Positions 34,658 through 44,900 of a stretch of 64,000 bases of DNA are shown in pieces; position 1 is the stretch's first letter; the number at the start of each line of letters is the position of its first letter. The position numbers and the translations under genes were made by a program. Origin of the DNA: DATAEE01 sp963725145 (GTDB taxonomy: Bacteria; Acidobacteriota; Vicinamibacteria; Vicinamibacterales; 2-12-FULL-66-21); assembly GCA_963725145.1 (NCBI GenBank), contig CAVRXL010000013.1, forward strand, positions 1,054,001-1,118,000. Reading direction: 5' to 3'. Below the pieces are notes generated by a model. The model was not told the DNA's origin and searched no databases. It was given only the letters and a program-made list of their open reading frames with translations.

Positions 34658-36049
34658 GGGTCAACCCCTCCTGTCGGGGTCGAGCTCTGCAGGTTCTTTG
34701 CCACCTTCTCGACCTGCTCCATGACCCGCAGGAGGTTGCCGCTCCACAACTTACCGATCTGTTCCTCGGTGTAGCCGCGGCGAACCAGCTCGAGCGTAAC
34801 GTTGAACGTCTCGCTCGCGTCGTTCCAGCCGGCGACGCCGCCGCCGCCGTCGAAGTCGGAGGAGATTCCCACGTGATCGAGGCCGATCAGTTTCACGGCG
34901 TAGTCGATGTGATCGACGAAGTCCTTGACGGTCGCGCGAGGAGGCGGCGGGAATTTCTTGTCGATGTCCGCCTGCCGCGCGAGGTACTCCGTCCGTTTTT
35001 CCGGCGAGAGCTGCGCGAGCGCTCCGCGGCCGCCACCCGCCGGCCCCGCGGTCCCGGCCCCCGGACGTCCGGTCCCGGGCTCGGGCAGCCCGAACTCCTT
35101 GCGGAGCTGCCGCGATCGCCGCGGCGCGCTCCGGTGAATCGGGCGGCGGCGTCTTGACGTAGCTGTTGAACGCCACGGTCTGGATCACGCCGCCGTTCTT
35201 CTTCAGCGCCAGGAGCTGCTCGTCGTCCATGTTGCGACTGTGGTCGCAGAGCGCGCGCACGGCCGAATGCGACGCGATGACCGGCGCCTTCGAGAGCGCG
35301 ATCGCCTGCAGGTTGGCCGCCTTCGATGGGTGGGAGAGATCGACCATGATGCCCAACCGGTTCATCTCGGCGATCGCCTGCTTTCCGAGATCGCTCAGCC
35401 CGTTGTGCAGCCATGCGCCGTCGCGCTCGCCGGTGTTCGAGTCGGCGAGCTGGCTGTGGCCGTTGTGCGCCAGCGACATGTACCGTCCGCCGCGGTCGTA
35501 GAACTCCTTCACCCGCCGGATGTCCGTGCCGATGGGATACGCGTTCTCGACGCCGATGAGCGCGACCTTCTTGCCTTTCGCGGCGATCCGGCGAACGTCG
35601 GCGGCGGTGAGCGCCAGCTCGATCTGATCCGGCGCGATCTCCTTCGTCAGGCGATGGATGGCGTCGAACTTCTCGATCGCCGCTTTGTAGGCCTTGTCGT
35701 ACGCCTCGGCGGTCAGCTCGCCCTGCCCGACGTACACGATGAAGAAGGAGGCGTCGAGGCCGCCCTCCTTCATCTTCGGCAGGTTGACCTGCGTGTCGAG
35801 GCGCTGCGTGTAGTTCTTTTCGCGCGTGAAGTTCTCAGGGTTGATGTCGTCGTGCGTGTCGAGCGCGATGACGCGCTCGTGGATGGCTCGGGCTTTCGCG
35901 ACGAGCCCGGCGTCAGCCCCCTGCGCCTCGGCACTGAGCCTCACCCACGTCCGGGCGCAGAAGAGCATCCCGAGGACAAGGACGAGCACGCCGACCATCG
36001 CGATCGCGCGGGCAGCCGGCCCCGCAACGCGCATACGCATCCAGCTCAT
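34654..36049 (-). CDS. Membrane dipeptidase (M19 family), membrane-anchored, one frameshift
   Basis: Start ATG at 36049 with GAGGAG 7 bp upstream. An N-terminal helix (AIAMVGVLVLVLGMLFC) is followed by the dipeptidase domain: ALDTHDDIN (zinc His-x-Asp type), KVALIGVENAY (bridging Glu), GIMVDLSHPSKA, APVIASHSAVRALCDH and, after one extra base near 35100, FVDHIDYAVKLIGLDHVGISSDFDG and RRGYTEEQIGKLWSGNLLRVME. The product hydrolyses dipeptides, possibly including D-residue peptides from the wall. The frameshift falls in a low-complexity GC stretch between 35040 and 35130, so it could be a sequence error. Confidence 0.85.
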
Positions 36050-36062
36050 TCTCCACTCCTCT

Positions 36063-36137
36063 AGTTCTGAGTTCTGAGTTCTGAGTTCTGAGTTTTGAGT
36101 CAAAAAACTCACAACTCATAACTCACAACTCAAAACT
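36063..36137. repeat. Heptamer inverted array in the dipeptidase/pdxH divergent spacer
   Basis: AGTTCTG units run from 36063 to 36100, then ACTCACA/ACTCATA/ACTCAAA units from 36106 to 36137; the halves pair as a long imperfect stem. It fills nearly the whole 114-bp spacer, where both promoters must lie. Same unit as the array at 24834. Confidence 0.85.
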
Positions 36138-36163
36138 GAGCAACCGCAGCGTAAGATTAGCGC

Positions 36164-36742
36164 ATGGCCAGTGCCGATGCCATCACCGAGTTCCTCGCCG
36201 CCGCGGAGCGCGCGCGCGCACACCAGGTCGACACGGCGCCCGCCACGCTCGCGACCTGCGACAAGAGCGGCCGGCCGTCCGCGCGCATCGTGCTCGTGCG
36301 CGGCGTGGACGCGCGCGGCTTCGCCTTTCACACGAACTACGACAGCCGGAAGGGGCGCGAGCTCTCGCAGAACCCGCACGCGGCGCTCTGCTTCTACTGG
36401 CCGACGCTCGACGAGCAGATTCGGGTGGAGGGCTCGATCGAGCGGCTGGGGGCGGACGAGTCGGACGCCTACTTCGTGACGCGGCCGCGCGGCAGTCAGC
36501 TCGGCGCGTGGGCCTCGACCCAGAGCGCGCCGCTTCCGTCGCGGGAAACCCTCGAGGCCAAGTACCGCGACGTCGAGTCACGCTTCGGCGACGGACCCAT
36601 CCCGCGCCCGCCGTTCTGGGGAGGCTTCCGGCTCAGGCCCGACCGCGTCGAGTTCTGGTACGGCCGGCCGGACCGCCTGCACGATCGCGTGCTCTACGTG
36701 CAGGAGGGAGCAGGGTGGAGGATTGAAAGGCTCTACCCGTGA
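36164..36742 (+). CDS. pdxH: Pyridoxamine 5'-phosphate oxidase
   Basis: 192 residues. Flavin-binding motifs RPSARIVLVRGVDARGFAFHTNYDSRKGRELS (shortened view), ALCFYWPTLDEQIRVEGSIERL and the C-terminal PPFWGGFRLRPDRVEFWYGRPDRLHDR, with Arg/His that contact pyridoxal phosphate, are all present. It oxidises pyridoxamine or pyridoxine 5'-phosphate to PLP using FMN and O2, the last salvage and synthesis step of vitamin B6. Length fits the family. There is no good ribosome site; a heptamer array lies just upstream and a GGTTCGA array begins 8 bp after its stop. Confidence 0.95.
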   Translation: MASADAITEFLAAAERARAHQVDTAPATLATCDKSGRPSARIVLVRGVDARGFAFHTNYDSRKGRELSQNPHAALCFYWPTLDEQIRVEGSIERLGADESDAYFVTRPRGSQLGAWASTQSAPLPSRETLEAKYRDVESRFGDGPIPRPPFWGGFRLRPDRVEFWYGRPDRLHDRVLYVQEGAGWRIERLYP

Positions 36743-36750
36743 ACTCAGCT

Positions 36751-36914
36751 GGTTCGAGGGGGTTCGAGGGGGTTCGAGGGGGTTCGAGGGGGTTCGAGGA
36801 GGTTCGAGGAGGTTCGAGGAGGTTCGAGGGGGTTCGGGAGGGTTCGAGGAGGTTCGAAGAGGTCGAAGAGGTTCGAAGAGGTTCGAAGAGGTTCGAAGAG
36901 GTTCGAAGAGGTTA
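36751..36914. repeat. GGTTCGAGGG decamer array, ~16 units
   Basis: Exact 10-bp units GGTTCGAGGG/GGTTCGAGGA/GGTTCGAAGA, in register from 36751, drifting to GGTCGAAGAG and GGTTAGAG near the end. It begins 8 bp after the pdxH stop. Similar arrays lie at 37344, 58673 and 61117. Confidence 0.9.
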
Positions 36915-36929
36915 GAGAGGTCGCAGCAC

Positions 36930-37313
36930 CTAGCGTCGTGGTTTGCAGGTGCGCAGATACCGCCGCAGCCTGAGCGTCGCTTTGCTCGCGCGGATCGTCA
37001 GTCGAACCAGCCTCGAGAACTCGACGTCGGTCCAGGTATCCCTCGGACCGACCCTCGTGCAGATTGTTCTTCGTCTCCATGAGCGACGCGTAGGCGATGT
37101 CGAGGAAGTGGCCGAAGTCGCGTTGGCTGATAACGGCCGAACCCCTCGGAGATGTTGCGCGGCGGCGGAGGCTGCGGAGTCGCGGATCTGGTGGCAGAAT
37201 TTGAAGTCCCTGCGCAATGGCCAGGCCGGGCAGTTATTTCCCCTATCGGCATCCCGCAATGCAACGCTAAGTTGCCACGCAACAATATCTTCGTACCGTC
37301 TGACTCCAGGCAT
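36930..37313 (-). pseudogene. Broken four-helix-bundle protein (S23 / 23S rRNA-intervening-sequence type)
   Basis: Three frames are needed. From ATG 37313 one reads MPGVRRYEDIVAWQLSVALR and FKFCHQIRDSAAS; then PRNISEGFGRYQP in a second frame; then DFGHFLDIAYASLMETKNNLHEG in a third; and finally DVEFSRLVRLTIRASKATLRL, back in the first. The ISEGFGR motif and the helix spacing are those of S23-type four-helix-bundle proteins (about 115-125 residues). The gene lies between two GGTTCGA arrays of opposite orientation. Either it is decayed or this stretch carries several indel errors. These proteins lack a firmly known function. Confidence 0.7.
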
Positions 37314-37343
37314 GCCGGACGGCAGGGCATCCGGCGTGCCAAA

Positions 37344-37461
37344 GTTCGAGAGGGTTCGAGGGGGTTCGAGAAGGTTCGAGTTCGAACCTGATCGAACCCG
37401 TTCGAACCTATCGAACCTAATCGAACCGGTTCGAACCCAATCGAACCTAATCGAACCCGAT
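37344..37461. repeat. GGTTCGA / TCGAACC array with strand switch
   Basis: Units read GGTTCGAG in the first ~35 bp and TCGAACC (CGAACCTAAT, CGAACCCAAT) for the rest, so the array is itself an inverted repeat around GAGTTCGAACC near 37380. Its end touches the stop codon of the EF-hand gene (37462). Confidence 0.9.
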
Positions 37462-38166
37462 CTACCGTGGTCCGAATCCCTGTCGATAACCCTGCCGGAA
37501 TCCGACGCGGTACCCGGCCTGATAGTGGTCGCGGCGGCCCATCGAGTTCTCGTAGCCGGCGTCTGCCTGTTCGAGCTCGCGCTGACCTTCGAGGTCCCAG
37601 GCGCGCTTGTTCTGCCGATCCTCCTGGCCGGCCTGGCGTCCGTCGAGCAGGCCGCGATCGAACCCCGAGCGGTACGCCGGCGTCGTCATCGCGTCGCGAC
37701 GGCCGCCGGTCCCGACGATCTGGTCCTCCTCGTCCGGCCAGTCGTCGGACATCGTCGGGTCCGCGTTACTCCCGAGGAATTCGCTCAGGCGCAGGACGCC
37801 GTTCCGATCCCGGTCGAGCCGGTTGAACGTCGCGCGGTCGCCGTACCACTCGTCGCGAGAGACGACGCCGTTGTTGTTCCGGTCCACGCTGTCGAAGACA
37901 TCGACGAGATCGTCCCAACCGTCGCGATTGCGAGAGGGGTCGCGGTCGTCGTTGGTGCTCACCTCTGTCCCCGACAGCACGCCATCCTTGTTGATATCGT
38001 GGACGTCGAACGAGCGGGCGTTCCCGCGCCACTCGGATCGCGTGATCACGCCGTCGCGATTGACGTCCATCCCACGGAACCGCGTGCGGCCCTGTTGAGC
38101 TTCGACGGCGGTCGCGCCGAGCGCGACCGTCAGAAATACACCCAGCACGTACTGCTGAGATCGCAT
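37462..38166 (-). CDS. Secreted EF-hand protein
   Basis: 234 residues from the ATG at 38166, with GGAGG 8 bp upstream. Signal peptide ending in VEAQQ. Four calcium loops: DVNRDGVITRSEW, DINKDGVLSGTEV, DRNNNGVVSRDEW and DRDRNGVLRLSEF, at about 33-45, 56-68, 93-105 and 116-128, all with Asp at position 1 and acidic residue at 12. The C-terminal third is Arg/Gln/Gly-rich with RSGFDRGLLDGRQAGQED and RVGFRQGYRQGFG repeats of G-x-x-x-G type. Probably a periplasmic or extracellular calcium-binding protein; the partner is unknown. Confidence 0.85.
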   Translation of the reverse strand: MRSQQYVLGVFLTVALGATAVEAQQGRTRFRGMDVNRDGVITRSEWRGNARSFDVHDINKDGVLSGTEVSTNDDRDPSRNRDGWDDLVDVFDSVDRNNNGVVSRDEWYGDRATFNRLDRDRNGVLRLSEFLGSNADPTMSDDWPDEEDQIVGTGGRRDAMTTPAYRSGFDRGLLDGRQAGQEDRQNKRAWDLEGQRELEQADAGYENSMGRRDHYQAGYRVGFRQGYRQGFGPR

Positions 38167-38228
38167 GGTGTGTGCCTCCGCAGACGATCGCTGCGAAGGT
38201 CGTACCAAGGATACAGACGAGGCTCGCT

Positions 38229-40451
38229 TCAGCGCGTGGCGGGCATGCGGACCTGGACCGTTGCGAGCGCGGAGATCCCGGGCGCGAGGACCGCGCGCGG
38301 GTCCGAGTTGATCAGGTACGAGTGATCGAACAGATTGCGCACGTTCAGCCGAAGCTCGACGCCATCGGTCAGACGGTACCCGCCGGCGACGTCGACGATG
38401 CCGTAGCCGGCGACCTCGACCTCGGTCGGACCGGGACGATCGTCGCCGATCGTAGGCCGCGCCGCGACGTACCGAAGCCGCGAAGCCCGAAGGTCTTCGT
38501 GAACTGCGATCGAGACGTGAGCGGGCGAGATGTCGTCGAGCGGGCATCGTCATCGACGCCTAGCCGTGCTGGAGAGCTGTGCGGCGATCTGCAGCATCCA
38601 CTCCGGGCGAACGTCGGTCTGGACTTCGACTTCGATCCCGCGGATGAGCGCCTGGTCGCGATTGCGGAAGAAGAAATCGTCCGGCGTCGTCTCGTACCGC
38701 TCGACGAGCGAGTCGATCCGGTAGCGGATAGACGAAGAACGCCGAGACGAATCCGCGGCGCCGTGAATCGGACCGCGCACGTCGAACTGCAGGCTCGTCT
38801 CCGGTTCGAGGTCCGGGTTGCCGGTGATGAACCCGCGGCCCGACGGGCCCGCGGAAGTATCGATCCGATAACGTCGGATCGCGGAATCCCCGCGCCACCT
38901 GTCCAGTGAGCGACCAGCCGCGATACGGCCCGGCGGTCAGGGCGGCGAAGCCCGAGAAGGCGCCGTTCGACGTCGAGCGGTCGCCGAAGAACCCCCCGGT
39001 GTTCTCGGTCGTGACGCGATCGCCGCGCAGGCCGGCGGTCGCGAGCAGGGTCGTCCGCAGCGCGGTACTCGCCCTCGACGAAGCCCGCCACGTCGAGCCT
39101 ATGGGCGTTGTCCACCGAGACGTTCACGGTTTCCGCCGACTGGGCACCGGCGCTGTTGAACTCGACCAGGACGTCCAGGGCGTGCAGGTCGAACCGGCCG
39201 TTCACGTCAGCGCCCACCTCGAACTTGCCGCGGCCCGCCTGCTTCTCCGCGGAGCCGCGCACGTGGAAATCGTTCGCGGACACGTCGGCGCGCTCGATGC
39301 GACGCGTGACGGTCGCCGTCGGGATGCGGTCCTGATCGGTGACGACGGCGTTCGTGCCCAGGAACCCGCTGAACTGGGCGCGGGTGAACGGGCCGGCGAC
39401 CGCGAAGATCGTAAGTCGTCGTGAAGCGGTGCGAGTCCTCCGTCGGATAGTAGAAGCGCGTCACGTTCGAGTTGTTGCGCGGCCGCTCCACGTCGCGGCC
39501 GAAATCGCTCTGAAAGCTCGGCCGCGAGGAGGCCCCGCGCCGACCTCGTGCTCGCCTCTGAGGGCGAATCCCGAGTCCTGCCAGCCGGAGTTCAGCACCT
39601 CACCCTCGGGGCTGCTCCAGTCCTCCGCCTCGCGATAGTGTCCCTGCACGCCGACGCTGCCGCGCTGCGAAGCCTTTGCCGACCGAGACCCCGGCACGGC
39701 CCTGAGGCACGCCCGCACCAAGGCTGGCCGTCGCATCGACCGCGAGCGGCGAGCCGAAGGGCACGCGGCGCGTGCGCGCGAGGATGACCCCCCCGAACGC
39801 GTCCGACCCGTAAGCGACCGACCCGGGACCGCGTGAGACCTCGACGTTCTCGAGGACGAACGGGTCGAGGAATGTCGCGGCGGGGCCCACCCGGCGCTCG
39901 GCGGTCACGCGGCGAACCGTCGATCAAGAGCAGCGTCCGCCCGCGCGCCATCCCGCGCAGCGCCGGCACGGCCGACTGGCCCTCGGACACGGTCGATGCG
40001 CCGGCGACGTTCTCGAGCGCCTGCACGAGCGTCGCGGGCTGGCGGGTCGCTCAAGTCGCGATTCGGAAGCAGCGTCGTGCCGCTCGCCGGAGTCGTCTCG
40101 ATGTGCGGCGCGCTGCCGGAGACCGTGATCGCCTCCTCGACGAGCGCTTCAACGCGGACTTCGAGTCGCGCGTGCGCCGGATTCGAGTTTGTCGATCAGC
40201 ACCGGCTTCAGGACCCGCCCGCCCGCCAGGACGACGAGCACCTCGAAGGGGGGAACCGGGTCCGGCGTCCAGGTGAACCGCCCATCGGTGTCGGTGGTCG
40301 TCACGCCCGGATAGCCGAGCACCGAGACCTCGGCGTTCGCGATCGGCGTCCCGGATCCATCGATGACACGGCCTTCGAGGGCGAGCGCCGGAACAGCTGC
40401 GGCCAGAAGGACAGCAGCAGGAATGCACGGGAGAGGTGCATGACGCTTCAC
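38229..40451 (-). pseudogene. TonB-dependent receptor, many frameshifts
   Basis: The start is a GTG at 40451 that begins a signal peptide (PCIPAAVLLAAAVPALA), then a carboxypeptidase-regulatory domain (EGRVIDGSGTPIANAEVSVLG). Plug pieces follow in other frames: LVQALENVAGASTVSEGQSAV, GMARGRTLLLIDGSP, FLDPFVLENVEVSRGPGSVAYG. Barrel pieces run to a clear C-terminus, GYRLTDGVELRLNVRNLFDHSY and LATVQVRMPATR, with the stop at 38229-38231. At least six frame changes are required. It follows the M56 gene by 45 bp and is probably the third gene of a BlaI-M56-TonB operon. Confidence 0.75.
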
Positions 40452-40495
40452 TCTACCGACGGCGCGGGACTACTACCAGCTGTCGTAGTGGTGAG

Positions 40496-41479
40496 CTAGC
40501 TGAGGAAGCCGACGGCCAGCTCGACGACTTCGTAGATTCCGGCAAGCGCGCCGGGCGCCGCGGTCGACGCCGAGCGCGACGAGAGGGAAAACCAATGCTG
40601 CGGGGCGCAGCCAGACGGAGCCAGCCAGGCACGGGCGGGCGCGGCGATCCGCCGAGCGCCAGCCGCACGCGGCGCTCAACGTCGTCTTCGTTCGACGAAC
40701 GCGCTGGCGATGGACGCGAGCCGCGATGCGGAGCCGACCCGCGCGACGGCTACGAGCGCCGAGGCGAGGTCCACCGCGTCTACACCGCGGCGCAGCGCAA
40801 ACCCGTCGGCCGCTTCTTCGGACGCGGAGGACCAGGCGCGTTCGAGGGCGCGGTCCTCGGGCGCGACGCCAGAACGCGTCGGGACAGGCGCGGATCAGGA
40901 GGCGCCGCAGGTTATCCGCGGCGCCGACGTGCGCCGGCTTCGTGCGCGAGGATCGCATCGAGTTCCGCCGGACCGCACGCCGCCAGCACGCCGATCCGGA
41001 GACGAACAGCCGCCGCCGGACGATGCCAGTCACGGCGACGAGCGGCTAGGGGACGTCTTCACGACGAACGCCGGGCAGCCCGATGCCGGGATGGACGAGC
41101 GGCGTAGCCTGGGCGATCCATTCGCGCGTGAGCGCGCGCGTCGTCCGCTGAGAGCGCGCGCGGCTCGCCAGACCGAGACGCCGACGAGCGCGGCGCCGAG
41201 CTGCCGCGAGGAGGAGCATCGGCGCGCCGACCGTTTCGGCGCGACCGCGCGGCTCGAACAGACAGGAACGCCGGTCCAACCAGAACGACGACGACGGCAC
41301 GATCGCCGACGAGCGCCGGCGCGAAGCCGCAGGAACAGAAGATCGTCGGCGTGGCACCGGCCTTCGCGCGCGAGCGCGAGCGCGGCGCGCTGGAGCGGCC
41401 GGCAGCAGAGGCGCGCCAGGATGACGGCGAGCGCGAACGTCGCGAGCCACACGACAACGCCAAGAGGCGCGGCCGTCAT
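40496..41479 (-). pseudogene. M56 (BlaR1/MecR1-like) membrane peptidase, several frameshifts
   Basis: From the ATG at 41479 (overlapping the repressor stop as ATGA) the first frame gives TAAPLGVVVWLATFALAVILARLCCR, a membrane helix. Later pieces in other frames include ILAHEAGHVGAADNLRRL-type peptidase sequence around 40930-40990, whose HExxH zinc motif is spread across frames, and ASEEAADGFAL-like and VDLASALV segments. It ends ELAVGFLS at 40496. M56 proteins cleave partner repressors in response to an external signal. The neighbouring BlaI-type gene is the usual partner. Confidence 0.65.
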
Positions 41480-41893
41480 CGCGTGCGCTCCCGCCGCTTC
41501 TGGCGAATCAGTCGATCGAGCTCGTCGAGCAGACGATCGTCGCGGCTGCTGACGGCGTCGATGAAGCAGGACAGGATCGGGCCGGCCGCCGCCGGAGCGT
41601 CGCAGCCACGCGCCGAGCGCTCTGGAGGCGAGCCGTTCGGTGAGCTCGGCGCGGCCCCAGCAGCGGCGCGTACGACGTAGGCGCGCCCCCGCGGAGTCAC
41701 GCGTCAGGAAACCCTTTCGCCGGAGCCGCTCGAGCGTCGTCAGAATCGTGGTGTACGCGGCAGGGAGCGAACGCGGGCGCGAGATCGCGGACGCTGGCAG
41801 CGCCGAGTCGCGGCGCCAGAGCGCCTCCAGGATACGGAACTCGAGAGGTCCGAAGAAAGACTCGAGCGGGTCGCCCGCGCCGTCGCGCGCCAT
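41476..41893 (-). pseudogene. BlaI/MecI/CopY-type winged-helix repressor, frameshifted
   Basis: The first frame from ATG 41893 (or 41911) reads FFGPLEFRILEALWRRDSALPAS and AYTTILTTLERLRRKGFLTRD, which is the BlaI winged-helix domain. After a frame change near 41660-41700 it gives GRAYVVRAAAG, and the end LSCFIDAVSSRDDRLLDELDRLI lies in another frame. BlaI repressors dimerise at operators and are cleaved by M56 partners. Overlap with the M56 ATG is the normal operon arrangement. Two or more indels make it a pseudogene or a poorly read region. Confidence 0.7.
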
Positions 41894-41910
41894 GAGGCTC
41901 AATAGTGGCA

Positions 41911-41958
41911 CGAGGCTTCAGCCTCGTCCAGCAGAAGCCGGACGACCCTAAAGGGTCG
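41911..41958. repeat. Two short palindromes between the repressor and nuclease genes
   Basis: CGAGGCT-TC-AGCCTCG at 41911-41926 and CGACCCT-AA-AGGGTCG at 41943-41958. Both lie 15-60 bp downstream of the nuclease stop (41973) on its strand. No T-run follows either stem, so they look more like dispersed palindromes than terminators. Confidence 0.6.
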
Positions 41959-41972
41959 TACCACAAGTCGTC

Positions 41973-44900
41973 CTACCAGCCGCGATGCGGTCTTCGGGCG
42001 TCGTCGATGGTCCCGATGCCGACGGTGTCGGCCGCGGTCACGTTCACAAGGTCCCGCAGCCTCACGACGAAGAGCTCCCGGTGCTCCTTCTTGTCATCCG
42101 CCAGGATGGTGATGCGAATCGTCTTCTCGGTCTCGCCGGGCTCGAAGGTCAACGTCCCGGTCCGGGCCACGTAGTCCCTCCCGGCATCCGCCGTGAGGTC
42201 CGCGGTGCGGAAATCAACCGAGACGGGCCGGCCGGAGGGGGCCGACAACGTGACCCGGAAGGTCATCAGCGCGGTGCCCCTTGCCGGCTCGTCCGCGTCG
42301 GCGTTCCGGATGCGAATCCTCGGCCGCCGGTCATCGTCGCGGATGGTCACGATGGCGCGGCCGTCCTCGATCGTGGCGTTGGTCGCGTCTGTGAGATCCA
42401 CGAAGAACGTTTCGGACGGCTCGTCCCGGCGATCCCTCTGAAGGCAGATCTCGATCGTCTTGCGGACGTCGCCCGGGTTGAACACGATCGTGCCGGTTGC
42501 GGCAACGTAGTCCGCGTGCCGCTCGCCGACGCCGTCGGTCGCGGTGCCGTCGGCCGTTGTGAAGCGCACCGTGATCCTCTGAGTCGCGGGCGCCGGCAGC
42601 TTGACCTTCACGCGCGCGAACTTGTCGCCCTCGCCGACCGACGTATCCTCGATCGTGATGACCGGGAGCGCGTCGTCGTTCAGGATCGTGCCGGTTCCCG
42701 CCGCCCTTTCAATCGTCGCGTTCGGGCTGGCATCGCTCAACCGGACGGTAAAGAGCTCGTCGGGCTCGACAAGCCGATCGCCGATCACGTCGACCACGAT
42801 CGTCTGGGTCGTCATCTCCGGGCCAAAGGTGAGCGTGCCCTCGTTGGTGACGTAATCGAGGCCGGCCGTGGCGCCGTCCGGCGGATCGCCCGCCTCGGTT
42901 CTGAACCGGACCGTTACGTCGTGGCCCTGCGGCCCCTGCAACGTGACCGTGAACCGAGCCTGGCTGACACCGTCATCGCCTTCCGTCACGCTGACGTCAT
43001 CGATAGACAGGCTTGCAGGCGGCGTGAAGTACGCGACGAGCGGGTCGCGGTGCGAGGCCCGTTCCGCGCGCGCCGGATCGTTACGGAGCACCTCGGGGAA
43101 GTCGGCGTTCGCGCGACCGAACTGGAGACCGCCGAACGCGCCGTCAAGGTTCCGGGTGAACAGGATGTGATCCAGCTGCTGCGCGTTGCCGTCGAACACG
43201 AACGAATACCGCTGGTCGGGCGGAACCGGGGAACCGGAATCCACGAGGTCCGGATCGACGAGATCCGGGCTCGGGAGGAGGACCGCCGACGGCGGCGTCG
43301 GCAATCCGGTGATCGTCCCGATTGAATCCACGAGCCCGTCGTTGAACTGGAACGCGTTCATGTCGCCCAGCACGACGATCCGCTCGTTGGGGTCGCCGAT
43401 CTGGCGGGCCTGCACCAGGTTGGCCAGGAACTCCGCCTGGGCCCGCCGCTTCTCGCGGACGCGCGGCCCGGCCGCGGGATCGGATATGCCGTCCAGCGAT
43501 TGCAGATGGTTCGCGATGACCGTGATGGGGAAGCTCGCGCCGGCCCCTCCGGTGAACGCCGCGCGCAGGATGAGGGAGGGGCGATCGTTCAACGGATCGG
43601 TGCTGCCAGTGGTCGGATCAACGAAGGTGCCGACTTCTCCCTGAGTCACGTCGCGGACCTGCATCCGCGTGCTCCTGACGAGGAACCCGACGTCGATGCC
43701 GCCAGGGTCGCTGCCTTCCATGAGGTAGGCGAGGTAGGCCGGGCTCGCCTGACCGGCCGCGATGGCATCGAAGTTTATCCGGTCGGCAAGCGCCTGAAGC
43801 ACGTCGGCGTTCTCTGCTTCCGAAACCCCGAGGACGTCAGGTGTCCGAAGCACATTCCGCACGAGCAGCGACAGCTTGTTCAACCGTCGTTCGAGCCCCG
43901 CGTCGGTCATCACGACGTCGGTTGTGGCGGGGTCGTCGGCGGTGTCGTACAACCGCTGCAGGTTGAGCGACGCGACCGTGAACTGGCCCGCGCCCGGTTC
44001 GGCGACCGCCGCTGCGGTCGGCTGGTCGCTCGTGCTCAGCGAAGCGTCCGGGTCGACGGCGATGGAATAGGCGTTGAGGTCGTAGTTCAGCGGACCAACG
44101 AGGCCGCTGACGGTCTGGCCGGCAGCGACGTCGAGCGCCGTGGCTCCGGCGTGCTCGTCGCTGTCGACGCGAATCCGCTCCGGGTTGCCGTCGAAGCGGG
44201 GAACGCACGGCGACGGGGGAACACAAGACGGCAGACCCGGTGGCTCCGGTTCGAACGGATCGAGCCCCGGCTCACGCATCGTGCGCGCCGCGGAGCCATC
44301 GTCGATCACACCGAAGAAGACACCGGTGCTCGTCGCGGACGCGTTCGCCTCGTCCAGGGTCCCCTCGGTCGGCCCGACGACGAGTAGCGACGCCACGCGT
44401 ACGCGCATGCCCTCGAATCGTTCGAGCGCGTTCAGGGGCCCGTCGGCCGGCGTGTCCGCCGGCGTCAGCGTCATCGGCGCTGGCAGCGGATTTCCGCTCG
44501 AGATGATTCGCACCTGCCCGCCGGAGATTTGCGTTACTCGCCGGCCTTCGGGGTTGCTGAGGGGAAGCTCGGAAACGACGCCCGTCACCTCGACGAGATC
44601 GCCGCGTTCCACCATCGATCCGGGCACGGACCGAATCAGGAGGCCCTCAGAAGTCTGCGGGTCGTCGTCTGCTTCTGCCTCGGGGGCTTGAATGTAGAAA
44701 CCGAGGCCGCCCGCCCGGACGCCGGTCACGATGCCGGTCGTGCGAACTCTCTCGCCGACAAAGGGCGACGTGGCGCCGCTGCCTTGGATTTCGTTGATCG
44801 CTCGATCCGTCGGCAGCGGAACCGACTCGACGCGGATGTCGTCGACTCCGACCCACTCGTCCATGAGGGCCCGGTCGGTCGTCATGATGCGAAGTTGGAC

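Noticed and set aside
36751..37461. CRISPR-like array
   Set aside because: Units are 9-10 bp, adjacent without unique spacers, and no cas gene is in the window.
36943..38325. 460-codon plus-strand frame across the repeats and EF-hand region
   Set aside because: Overlaps the clear EF-hand gene on the minus strand and consists partly of translated decamer repeats.
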